From positions 1 to 7,665 of the forward strand of contig JAKEEV010000253.1 in assembly GCA_022616395.1 (NCBI GenBank): a stretch of DNA of 7,665 nt, given 5' to 3'. Below, piece after piece: positions 1 through 7,200 of the stretch. This stretch comes from Planctomycetia bacterium (lineage in GTDB: Bacteria; Planctomycetota; Planctomycetia; Gemmatales; Gemmataceae). The stretch's first letter is position 1. Each line of letters opens with the position of its first letter. The position numbers and the translations under genes were made by a program. The notes under the pieces are model-generated. The model worked only from the letters and a program-made list of their open reading frames with translations. It made no database searches and was not told the origin of the DNA.

Positions 1-98
1 CACCCCCTGGCGGTAATGCCTCACGCTTGTCTGGCGCTTGGTCGGGTGGTTGCCGGCGCGCAGGGTGGTCGGTCGGGTGTGCCGGTTCCCTCTCCTCC

Positions 99-127
99 AG
101 TATGCGCAATTACTGTACAAAAGTCAA
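99..127 (-). promoter_or_regulatory. Second putative leftward promoter
   Basis: On the minus strand TTGACT (127-122) is followed by a 17-nt spacer and CATACT (104-99), matching the sigma70 boxes at five and four of six positions. Transcription would start near base 92. A purine-rich stretch, GGAGGAGAGGG, follows the -10 box directly and so lies around the predicted start site, with no start codon at a useful distance. With the promoter at 251-279 it suggests a leftward transcription unit whose coding region lies at or beyond the window edge. Confidence 0.3.
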
Positions 128-170
128 GTACGAATTCGGATTTGCGGAACCCGCCGCAGACCGAAACGAA

Positions 171-212
171 TCAATGCGATTGCGGATGAGCCGCACAATG
201 TTGGTGGGGCAT
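171..212 (-). CDS. Possible 13-residue His-rich leader peptide ORF
   Basis: The ORF runs from ATG at 212-210 to TGA at 173-171 and encodes MPHQHCAAHPQSH, with four histidines in 13 residues. A strong Shine-Dalgarno sequence AGGGAGA (225-219) sits 6 nt upstream of the ATG, and a TTGACA-17-TAGCAT promoter lies about 40 nt before the start. Short ORFs behind a good promoter and ribosome site, ahead of a long untranslated stretch, are typical of leader peptides. However, I found no clear terminator/antiterminator pair downstream, and the gene it might control lies outside the window. It may equally be chance. It is not a recognised family. Confidence 0.2.
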   Translation of the reverse strand: MPHQHCAAHPQSH

Positions 213-250
213 GGTCTTTCTCCCTGATTCACTCTTTCCAGTCACGAGCG

Positions 251-279
251 ATGCTAGACCTAGCCGGACCCTGTGTCAA
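251..279 (-). promoter_or_regulatory. Putative sigma70-type promoter facing left
   Basis: On the minus strand there is a perfect TTGACA (279-274), a 17-nt spacer and TAGCAT (256-251), which matches four of six bases of TATAAT. The spacing is ideal for a housekeeping sigma factor. Transcription would begin near base 244 and run left, away from the operon that ends at 338. It would include the 13-codon ORF at 212-171. This is a motif call only; planctomycete promoters are poorly characterised. Confidence 0.4.
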
Positions 280-300
280 CGATCGCGCGGGACAGAGCTA

Positions 301-326
301 ACCCAGCCGGCTGACGCCGGCTGGGT
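301..326 (-). terminator. Perfect hairpin, probable operon terminator without U-tract
   Basis: ACCCAGCCGGC (301-311) pairs perfectly with GCCGGCTGGGT (316-326) around the 4-nt loop TGAC, giving an 11-bp GC-rich stem. It lies 11 nt past the stop codon of the minus-strand SRPBCC-SnoaL gene, where a terminator would be expected. Neither strand carries a run of T after the stem, so it is not a canonical intrinsic terminator. It could still stop transcription, protect the 3' end, or insulate the operon from the leftward promoter at 251-279. Confidence 0.55.
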
Positions 327-337
327 CTCGCGTTATT

Positions 338-1246
338 TCACACATCCAGCGTAAGCAGAGCCTTGTTTGTGTGAGGATCGAAGGGTACCGAGCAGTGTTC
401 GTGAACGATCTGCCACTTTCCTCCGATCTTCCGATAGCAACCGGTGAGGCGCATCCAGCTCTGCATCGCGGGGTGATCCTTGTCTGGTCCGGTGAAGCGG
501 AACAGCCAGTGAGCAAAACCGGTGTCTCCGCTAACCGCGAGTGTGAGGTCGCGCGTCTCGATCTGGAACACCGCCGGGAAGTGAGGAAGGCACGACGACC
601 ATGTTTGACGCCACGCGTCCGGGCCGCGCGTCTGGAATGGCGGGATCGCATCGAACGCGACGAACTCCGCGGCGTAAGGAGCCATGAGCCGATCCACGTC
701 CTTCGCACAGATGGCTTTCATCTGGTCCGCGATGAGTTGCCGAATTGCCGATTCGCCTTGCAGGGCGTCGAGGTAGTCGTCCATGCAGTCGAAGCTCGAC
801 TGCCAGCCGCCGAGCACGCCCATCGCCTCGTGCTTCTTGCGATCTTCCACCGTCGGGTGAGAGATGCGCAGAGTGAGTCTCGTGTTGCCGCAGTCGTCCT
901 CGAAAATCGCTGTCGTCACCATGCCCTGGGGTAAGTCCATCCCCACCGGCGGCTTGAAGTCTTCTCCGAACTCGTCGGTCGCCACGATTCGCTCGAACGG
1001 AACGACTTCGCGGAACACTCCGCAGGCAGGGTATTCGGCTCCGTCCGGTGCGCGCATCACATAATGCCACTTGCCTCCGGGTCGCAGGTCCATTGTGGTC
1101 ACGCGCGTGTCGAAGCCGCGCGGGCCCCACCACTTCGCGATGTGCTCCGGCTGCGTCCACACCTTCCACACCAGCTCACGCGGCGCATTGAACACGCGCG
1201 TGATGACAATCTCACGATCCGAGGCGGAATCTTGCTTCGTCGACAT
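338..1246 (-). CDS. SRPBCC/AHSA1-domain protein fused to a SnoaL/NTF2-like domain
   Basis: A 302-aa cytoplasmic protein made of two ligand-binding folds. Residues about 11-162 are an SRPBCC (AHSA1/YndB-like) domain: REIVITRVFNAPRELVW at the start, WTQPEHIAKWWGP, the strand motif DLRPGGKWHYVM, and the C-terminal helix GWQSSFDCMDDYL. Residues about 165-302 are a SnoaL/DUF4440-like NTF2-fold domain, ending in the typical strand KWQIVHEHCSVPFD. Both folds form hydrophobic cavities that bind or turn over small molecules, but the ligand cannot be read from sequence. The start ATG (1246-1244) has AGGAG 9 nt upstream. It is the last gene of the operon with the DoxX-like and ArsR-type genes, 51 nt after the DoxX stop. 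ArsR-SRPBCC pairs are common in bacteria; the in-frame SnoaL fusion with almost no linker is the odd part. No signal peptide is seen. Confidence 0.88.
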   Translation of the reverse strand: MSTKQDSASDREIVITRVFNAPRELVWKVWTQPEHIAKWWGPRGFDTRVTTMDLRPGGKWHYVMRAPDGAEYPACGVFREVVPFERIVATDEFGEDFKPPVGMDLPQGMVTTAIFEDDCGNTRLTLRISHPTVEDRKKHEAMGVLGGWQSSFDCMDDYLDALQGESAIRQLIADQMKAICAKDVDRLMAPYAAEFVAFDAIPPFQTRGPDAWRQTWSSCLPHFPAVFQIETRDLTLAVSGDTGFAHWLFRFTGPDKDHPAMQSWMRLTGCYRKIGGKWQIVHEHCSVPFDPHTNKALLTLDV

Positions 1247-1297
1247 TGGGAATAGCTCCTGAGTGAAATTGGGCGACTTGAGTTCGTGTGCAAGGAA

Positions 1298-1714
1298 CTA
1301 CGAGCGCAGGGGAACGAGCGCGCGCAGACGCGGCTCACGAAGGTACAGCGCCAGCCAGGTCAGAACGCCAAAGCCAATGCCGAACCCAATCGAGAACCCG
1401 TCATCGCCGACACGCACATGAGACGCGACCGCGCCTCCGAAGTAACCCGTCAGCAGGATTGCGCCGAGAATCGCGGTGCGTGGAATCAGGTAGATCACCG
1501 TGCAAGCGATCAACACGATTCCCAGCGGAACAATCACGCTTTCCGAGTAACCGAGTCTGAGTGTGCCCTCGATAACCGGCTCCGGTTTGAACAGTTTCGC
1601 CCCACCGTCGAAGAGCAGAAACACACCCAGCAGGCCGCTGAGAATGCGCCCGGTCCAGAGAGCAACACGCGGAACGGTCGCGCTCGGTGCGATAACTTCA
1701 CTGCTTGCCATCAT
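1298..1714 (-). CDS. DoxX-like family membrane protein
   Basis: A 138-aa integral membrane protein with four predicted helices, at about residues 17-37, 60-77, 80-98 and 107-125. The pattern of G-R-I-L-S-G near the first helix, the FDGGAKLFKP segment after it, and LTGYFGGAVASHVRVGD at the end of helix three matches the DoxX-like (DoxX_2) family. Members are small inner-membrane proteins linked in some bacteria to redox or oxidative stress, but most have no proven function. The first ATG (1714-1712) overlaps the TGA of the ArsR-type gene as ATGA, and AGGAG lies 8 nt upstream; a second ATG follows at once at 1711-1709. The overlap implies translational coupling with the regulator. The gene ends in TAG (1300-1298), 51 nt before the SRPBCC-SnoaL gene. 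Confidence 0.85.
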   Translation of the reverse strand: MMASSEVIAPSATVPRVALWTGRILSGLLGVFLLFDGGAKLFKPEPVIEGTLRLGYSESVIVPLGIVLIACTVIYLIPRTAILGAILLTGYFGGAVASHVRVGDDGFSIGFGIGFGVLTWLALYLREPRLRALVPLRS

Positions 1715-2052
1715 TTTGGTTTCTCCTGAGCTTGCAGTTCGTTGAGGTAATCAGCCAGTCGATCCAGGCGCTCGTTCCAGAGTCGCTCGAAGGTCTTAAC
1801 CCAGTCGTGGATGGGCTTGAGGGCTTTGGCGTTGAGTTTGTAGAACCGCTGCCGCCCCGCTTCCCGCACGGTCACCAGACCGACTTTCTCCAACACGCCC
1901 AAATGCTTCGACACCTGCGGTTGGGCGATCCGCAACTTCTTCACCACTTCGTTCACCGGTCGCTCGCCATGCGCGAGCAAGCCAATGATCTGTCGCCGCC
2001 GCGGTTCGGCGATTGCGTTGAAGGCGTCCGAGGTTGTTGCTGCACGGGCCAT
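1711..2052 (-). CDS. ArsR/SmtB-type winged-helix transcriptional repressor
   Basis: A 113-aa DNA-binding regulator. It opens with DAFNAIAEPRRRQIIGLLAHGE, the usual first helices of the ArsR family. The helix-turn-helix spans about residues 32-54, with recognition segment QPQVSKHLGVLEKVGL, followed by a wing at about 58-73 (VREAGRQRFYKL). There is no cysteine at all, so the metal sites of classical ArsR or CadC are absent; this fits the subgroup paired with SRPBCC genes, whose inducers are mostly unknown. The open frame extends upstream to 2136, but I chose ATG 2052-2050: family similarity begins just after it, and the upstream part overlaps a dyad and promoter-like boxes. No good Shine-Dalgarno precedes this start, so the message may be leaderless. 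It is first in the operon and probably autoregulated. Confidence 0.87.
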   Translation of the reverse strand: MARAATTSDAFNAIAEPRRRQIIGLLAHGERPVNEVVKKLRIAQPQVSKHLGVLEKVGLVTVREAGRQRFYKLNAKALKPIHDWVKTFERLWNERLDRLADYLNELQAQEKPK

Positions 2053-2058
2053 GCGAAC

Positions 2059-2081
2059 GAATATATTCCCATATCGGAATA
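2059..2081. promoter_or_regulatory. Candidate ArsR-family operator (overlapping dyads)
   Basis: Two overlapping inverted repeats lie just upstream of the regulator start. The first is GAATATATTC (2059-2068), a perfect 10-bp palindrome. The second is TATTCCCATATCGGAATA (2064-2081), whose arms TATTCC and GGAATA are separated by a 6-nt centre that is itself largely symmetric (one mismatched pair). AT-rich dyads with ATTC/GAAT half-sites are typical of ArsR/SmtB operators. The region stands out from its GC-rich surroundings and overlaps the predicted operon promoter, so binding there would block transcription. Confidence 0.6.
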
Positions 2082-2087
2082 CAACAA
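2060..2087 (-). promoter_or_regulatory. Putative promoter of the ArsR-DoxX-SRPBCC operon
   Basis: On the minus strand TTGTTG (2087-2082) is followed by a 16-nt spacer and TATATT (2065-2060). Transcription would start near 2053, practically at the ATG at 2052-2050. A leaderless message would explain the lack of a Shine-Dalgarno sequence. The candidate operator fills the spacer and the -10 box. Confidence 0.4.
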
Positions 2088-2142
2088 TGTCAGTAGCAGG
2101 AAAGCGGTGGAGGTTATCGCGCGGGCCATCTGTCACTTCGGC

Positions 2143-2170
2143 TTGTTCGCTTCCCCACTCACGCTATTGT
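2143..2170 (+). promoter_or_regulatory. Weak putative promoter for the secretin-like gene
   Basis: TTGTTC (2143-2148), a 16-nt spacer and TATTGT (2165-2170) give a plausible but weak sigma70-type promoter. The start site would be near 2177, ahead of the ribosome binding site GGAGG (2193-2197). It is about 60 bp from the operator dyads of the divergent operon, so joint control is possible but not shown. Confidence 0.25.
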
Positions 2171-2201
2171 CTCGCGACTTCCACACTTCCCTGGAGGCTC
2201 T

Positions 2202-4076
2202 ATGCGCGCACTGTTACTGTCTGTCGCGGGGCTGGTGTTGCTTGCTTCTCCGGTGGTGGCTGCCGATCCCCCGAAACCGCTGGTGAGCAAGGTGTTCAGT
2301 GTCGCTGATCTGGTCACGCCGATTCCGGGGTTGGAATCCTCGCAGCCGATTCCTTCTGTTCCCGCGCAGAAAACCACAGCCGAGAACGCGGAGCACCTCC
2401 TGAAGCTCGTCAAGAACGTGGTTCGACCGAATTCCTGGGACGTGGCTGCAGGGGCGGGGAAGATCGAGTTCTCTGCTATTGGCTGCGCGCTTGTCGTGAC
2501 CAACACCGCGGAGGTGATCGCGGAAGTCGCGGACTTGTTGGCAGCGCTCCGGCGGTTGCAAGACATCTGCGTCGGTACGGAAGTGCGAATCCTCAAGGTG
2601 CCAACGGGCTTCTGCGAAAAGATGAACCTGAAGCGAGATGGAACCACTTGCCTGACCGCTCGCGAACTCGCCGCGGTGCTCGAAACAGCTCAGGGTCACC
2701 GCGACACGAACGTGATGCAGTTCCCGAAGCTCACGACCTTTGATGGTCAGAACGTGACCGTTCGCATCGGAGACACGAGGATGTTTACCACCGGGATCGA
2801 GGCGAAACGGAAGGGTGACAAGTTCGTCGTTGTTCCAACCACCACTGCGGTTGAACTCGGTCACACGTTGACCCTGTGCGGACGTGTCTCGGCTGACAGT
2901 AAGTTTGTCAACTTGACGATGAACGTGACTCACACACGCCAGGTCGGGCACGCTCCGCGAGTGGAACTCAACGGATTCACCACGCTGCACCTCGAAGGCG
3001 GTTCCAACGCTCAGCCGGCTCCACTCGCGGAGCGGTTCGAGATTCCGGTTTTGAAAACGGAGAAGGTCGAGAAGTCGGCCGTTGTCCCGACGGGTGGAAC
3101 TATCGTCCTCGGTGGCTGGAACGAACGGACTGAGGGGAAGGTGATGCAGGTCGGCGCGGGGCTGGCTCAGCGCCGGCTCAAGATCATCCCGCCCGCGGAG
3201 TGCGAAGTGCTGGTTCTGGCGACAACCCGCGTCATCCGCACGGAATCGCCCGCGATGGAAGTCGCGCCGATGCCGCGCGAGGTTCCCCCGGCCGGTGAGA
3301 AAGTCCTGGCGTATTGCTTGAAGCACGTCACGGCCGCGGACGCGGTTCAGGCGATCCACACGTTCCTCGATGGAAAGAACCTGAACGCCCGAATGACTTT
3401 CGACGCGGCTTCTAACTGCGTGTTCGTGGTCGCGGAGCAGGGGCTTCGGCAAGAGATCGTCAAGCTACTTGATGCGCTGGACAAGAAGTCGGAGATGGTG
3501 CGCATTGAAGCGATGGTCGTGCAGGTTCCGCGCGGATTCTGCAAAAACTCAGGACTCGAAGGCAACGCGCCAGTGTGGACGCTGACGGCACGCGAAGCCG
3601 CCATGTTCACGGCGCTTCTCCGGGCGCAGAAGCAGACCGGTACGATGGACGTGCTGGCGCGACCAGTGATTCAGGTGTGCAACGGACAAACCGGGACTAT
3701 CCAGGTCGGGCAGAGCGTTCCCGCCCCTCAGGGCGTGACCCCGGCCGGCGGTGTTGCGGGCGAGTCGATGCCGGTTGGCGTGTCAGCCATGTTCATTCCG
3801 CGGCTCACTCCTGACGGCGAGTGCGTGAAGTTGAAGGCGACCATGAAAGTGACCGCGATGGGAGCGCCGATCAAGTTGACCGTTGCCGAGCAAGTACCCG
3901 GTCAGCCGCTCCCGGTTGCGCGGGTCATCGAGAAACCGACCTTCAACGTTCAGACCTTTGAATGCGTTGCACGAATCCCGCTCGGAAGTACCGCGGTGTA
4001 TGCGATGCCTGCACGCGGCTCGGGTGATGAAGGGATGGAAACGCTGGTGATTGTCAAGCCGATGCTGGCGAAGTGA
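2202..4076 (+). CDS. Exported secretin-like protein with a tandem-duplicated module
   Basis: A 624-aa protein with a signal peptide (MRALLLSVAGLVLLASPVVA, cleavage likely after residue 20 or 21), so it acts outside the cytoplasm. Similarity is to planctomycete type II/III secretion secretin-like proteins: the VADLVTPIPG opening, an N-domain (about 60-120), and a C-terminal secretin-like signature, VVPTGGTIVLGGW (294-306), followed by CEVLVLATTRVI. A second copy follows: N-domain about 366-430, then VPRGFC, TAREAA and a degenerate end LVIVKPML. The halves align at an offset near 310 residues. Each half has six cysteines, two in matching positions (C95/C406, C138/C447). The usual secretin gate motif is not evident, so a working pore is doubtful; a periplasmic scaffold or adhesive role is possible. 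GGAGG lies 4 nt before ATG 2202. A strong terminator follows the stop. Confidence 0.75.
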   Translation: MRALLLSVAGLVLLASPVVAADPPKPLVSKVFSVADLVTPIPGLESSQPIPSVPAQKTTAENAEHLLKLVKNVVRPNSWDVAAGAGKIEFSAIGCALVVTNTAEVIAEVADLLAALRRLQDICVGTEVRILKVPTGFCEKMNLKRDGTTCLTARELAAVLETAQGHRDTNVMQFPKLTTFDGQNVTVRIGDTRMFTTGIEAKRKGDKFVVVPTTTAVELGHTLTLCGRVSADSKFVNLTMNVTHTRQVGHAPRVELNGFTTLHLEGGSNAQPAPLAERFEIPVLKTEKVEKSAVVPTGGTIVLGGWNERTEGKVMQVGAGLAQRRLKIIPPAECEVLVLATTRVIRTESPAMEVAPMPREVPPAGEKVLAYCLKHVTAADAVQAIHTFLDGKNLNARMTFDAASNCVFVVAEQGLRQEIVKLLDALDKKSEMVRIEAMVVQVPRGFCKNSGLEGNAPVWTLTAREAAMFTALLRAQKQTGTMDVLARPVIQVCNGQTGTIQVGQSVPAPQGVTPAGGVAGESMPVGVSAMFIPRLTPDGECVKLKATMKVTAMGAPIKLTVAEQVPGQPLPVARVIEKPTFNVQTFECVARIPLGSTAVYAMPARGSGDEGMETLVIVKPMLAK

Positions 4077-4101
4077 TCCGGTAATCTCCATCGGTGATCC
4101 G

Positions 4102-4135
4102 GAACGGACGGCTTCTGCCGTCCGTTCGGTTTTTT
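4102..4135 (+). terminator. Rho-independent terminator of the secretin-like gene
   Basis: GAACGGACGGC (4102-4112) pairs perfectly with GCCGTCCGTTC (4117-4127) around the loop TTCT, and is followed by GG and six T (4130-4135). It lies 25 nt after the stop codon of the secretin-like gene. This is a textbook intrinsic terminator on the plus strand and implies that the long downstream gene has its own promoter. Confidence 0.93.
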
Positions 4136-4175
4136 CGCTGCGCAAACTGCATTCGCCCTGGAAGCGTTTGGGATT

Positions 4176-4181
4176 TAGAAT
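4176..4181 (+). promoter_or_regulatory. Possible -10 box for the long downstream gene
   Basis: TAGAAT (4176-4181) matches five of six bases of TATAAT and sits between the terminator and the GTG start at 4238, where a promoter is needed. No good -35 box lies at 16-18 nt; the nearest, TTCGCC at 4152-4157, is poor. The transcript would have a leader of about 50 nt. Confidence 0.25.
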
Positions 4182-4237
4182 AGGCGTATCGAATGCGCCC
4201 TCATCTTTGTGGATTCTTCACAACACGAGGCACAACC

Positions 4238-7200
4238 GTGTCCATCGTCGTCCAGTGCCCGCACTGCGAGACCCGATTCAATCTTCAGTCGGAGATGAAC
4301 GGGAAGTCGATGCGGTGCCCGAATCTGGAATGCCGCCAGGTGTTCACCGTGCAGGCGAGGGAAGAGAAAGCGCCTCCACCAGTCATGGAGTTGCCTCCCG
4401 AACCTCAGCAAGCGCCACCCAAACCCGTCGCGAGCAAGCCACCCAAACCCAGCGCCAGCAAGCCAGCCAAGCCGCCCAAGCCCGTGGTCGCGGATGCTGA
4501 AGTCGTTGAGGCGAAGGTAGTGGAAGCGGCAGTTGTCAGTCCGCCGAAGGTGAAAGAAGTTGTCTGGAAGGAAGGGACCGACGCTCCTCCCCCGAAAAAG
4601 AAATCACAACCGGTCCAGGCCGAGGAGGTTCTCGATCTTCCCGTTCGTCGAAAGAAATCGGGCAATCGCGGCGCGATGATTCTCGCCGGCATGGGCATTG
4701 CGATCGTTGCGATGGTGATTTTCGGCGCGATCTACTATCTGCGTTCGGAAGGGATCAATGAAGAGAAGCTGGCAAAGCAGGCCGAAGAAGAATACACGAC
4801 CGGCCAGTACGCTGTCTCCGCCAAGACTTACGAGAAGCTTGCGGCTGACTACCCCAGCAGCAAAAACGTGGAGAAATATAAGTTCTTCGCGGACCTCTCC
4901 GGGATGCAGGTGGTGGTGCGCTCGGTCACCAACCGCGAGAACTACGATGCGGCCGTGACTCGGCTGAACTCGTTCATCGCCGCGCACAAAGATTCGTCAT
5001 TCGCCAAGCCGACAACCGGTTTTGGCCGCGATGTGCTGGAAGCGGGGAAGAAACTCGGCGAGGACATCGCGGCGTTCGCCGAAGCTCGGTTACAGGCGTT
5101 CCAGGCAGACCGGACCAAGTCTGGCGAACTGAAGCGCGCGGATGACGCCATCGTGGTGGGCAGAAAGTTGATCGAGCAACTCGATCCATTCCGAGCCGCC
5201 GACGATCCACCCCTGGAGAAACTCAAGGAAGCGTTCAACAACACGGAAAAAGGAGTGAAGCGCGAGCGCGACCGCACCATCGCCATCGACAGGGCCAGGG
5301 AGCAACTGGAACATCCGACCGACGCGATCATTCAGAGCGTGGAGGCCGAACTCGCGGCCGCCGGGTTCCTCGACGATTCCGAAGCTCAGTCACTCATCGC
5401 CGTCGCCAAGGGGAAACTCCGCGACCTCGTGAAGTACGAGGACGACCGCGACAACCCCAAGCAACCACCCACCACGGCCGCGTCGCTGCTGTTCGTGACT
5501 CCCATCGGTAAACCAAAGCTGAGTGAGCGAACCGCCGCTGATCCGCCGGCTGCGGTCTTTCTGTGCGTGGCACGCGGAGTTCTTTACGCGCTCGATGAGG
5601 ATACCGGGTCGCTTCTGTGGGCGACTCGAGTCGGTCCAGACGTAACCGATCCGCCCGCGGTGGCACGCGTGGAACTGGAAGGCGGATTGACCGACCTTGC
5701 GGTGGTCACTTCAAACGTCGGGGGCGTCCCGGCTGTCTCGGCACACGACCTGAAGAAGGGCACAATCCGGTGGTATCAACCACTGATGGTGCCCGCGATC
5801 AATCCCAAAGACCCGCCCGTGCCCGCGCCCGCGGCCGGTCAGGCGGTGGTTGTCGGCACCCGTGTGTTCGTGCCAGTCCGAGACGCTCTTGGTACGGTTT
5901 ACGAGTTCGATTTGACGACCGGAGCGCGCATCGGACGCATTCGGCTCGGTCAGCCGGTCGGTCCCGGAGCGGTGCTTCGCCCCGGAACTGGCCTTCTGTA
6001 TGTTGTGGCTGATGCGAGGCGGATTTATCTGATCGATGTCGGAGGGAAGGACGGCGACGGGAATCGCGTGAATCCGAGCTGCGTCCAGGTGATCGCGACG
6101 GGACACCTGGCGGGAACTCTGCGCGTCCCTCCACTGTTCATCGGGCCGGAAGGAACCAGCCCGGCCGAACGCTGGATGCTGCTGGTCCAGTCGGACGGCC
6201 CGCAGGGCATGAAGTTCCGCGCGTTCGCGGTCGGTGAGATCACTCCGCCCGTTGCCGGTTCCGCAGTGACCGAGACTCCGGCGGTGCCAGCGGTCGCGTT
6301 TCCCGTTCCCGGCTGGATTCACTTCCCACCGGTGACCGATGGCGAGCGACTGGCAATCGCCACCGATACCGGTCAGTTCCGAATCTACGGCATCAACCAG
6401 CCAGGGAATCTCGACAAGCCAATCTTCCCGCTTCCATCGCTCACGATGCCCAAGCCCGCCGATGGCAGCCCGATGCCGGGGCTGGTCATTCCCGTGGCGG
6501 AGTCAACGTACTGGTTGGTGTTGGCGGGGCAGCTTCAGAAGGCGCGGTTGTCGCTGGTTCCGAACAAGGGGCAGGAAGTGGTGCTCGCTGGTAAGCCGCA
6601 GCCTGTGGGTGTGCCAATCCAACCGGCTCAAGTGACCACGCGCAAGGATGTCGCGTGTCTGGTCGTTCGTTCGCCGAATTCCTCCAGTTGCCGGGCCGTT
6701 GCCATCGACTTGCGAACTGGGGAAATGCGCTGGCAGCGTCAACTCGGTCTGGTGCCGGCCGCCGCTCCGATCCAGCAGGGGGATAACCTCGTGCTGGTGG
6801 ATGAGGATGGAGGCGTTGTGGTCGTTCCGATGGCGAGCGTGACTCGCGGGCAGACGCAATCAGCACCTGACGAGTGGATGGTAGCATCTCCGCCGCCGAA
6901 CGCCTCCGGTCTCACCACAGTTGCATCATCGGCCGGAGGGAAGGTGATTTACACTGTAACACCAGTGACACGCGACAAGGCATATTACGTGATCCGGCGG
7001 ATCGTCGATGGGAAGGTGAACAATGAAAGCGAAGTCGCCGCCCTCGATGCGCTGGCCGGACCGCCCGCGGTGGTCAGCGAGAGCTTGCTCATTTCCACCA
7101 GGGACGGGTTTGTTTACCGGCTCATTCCCAGCGACGGCCCGCTGAAGCCGGCCAAGCTCGATCCCGGCCCGTCGTGGCCAGTGGAACGTCGCGCGGGGAG

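Larger units (their letters stand above)
1..300. other. Intergenic or leader region with no supported complete gene
   Basis: I see no convincing protein-coding gene in these 300 bases. The short open frames on the plus strand have no ribosome binding site and no recognisable domain. On the minus strand there are two promoter-like elements facing left and one short ORF, listed separately. A leftward gene could begin at GTG 24-22 or GTG 3-1, but too little lies inside the window to tell. The simplest reading is the upstream region of a minus-strand gene whose body lies beyond base 1. Confidence 0.5.

Noticed and set aside
371..934. Open frame of 187 codons on the plus strand
   Set aside because: It is antisense to the SRPBCC-SnoaL gene, whose two domains are clearly recognisable on the minus strand; its composition is typical of a mirrored frame.
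2053..2136. 28-codon N-terminal extension of the ArsR-type gene
   Set aside because: The extension overlaps the operator dyads and promoter-like boxes, shows no family similarity, and would place the regulator start before its own promoter.
2214..3452. Long open frame of 412 codons on the minus strand
   Set aside because: It lies entirely antisense to the secretin-like gene, has no recognisable domain, is rich in Arg/His and low-complexity stretches, and is the kind of shadow frame that GC-rich codon use produces.
4073..4102. Direct repeat GTGATCCGG at 4073-4081 and 4094-4102
   Set aside because: Only 9 bp, two copies, next to a stop codon and terminator; no sign of an insertion or attachment site. 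Probably chance.
4427..4485. Repetitive DNA rich in AAGCC/CCCAA units
   Set aside because: It is explained by the Pro/Lys/Ala linker of the encoded protein (residues 66-82) and is not an independent DNA repeat or CRISPR.
4051..4500. Open frame of 149 codons on the plus strand across the intergenic region
   Set aside because: It crosses the Rho-independent terminator and overlaps the zinc-ribbon coding frame in another phase; the CxxC ribbon in the GTG 4238 frame is far better support.
5711..6322. Open frame of 203 codons on the minus strand
   Set aside because: It is antisense to the beta-propeller part of the long plus-strand gene, where PQQ-type strands are evident, and shows no domain of its own.
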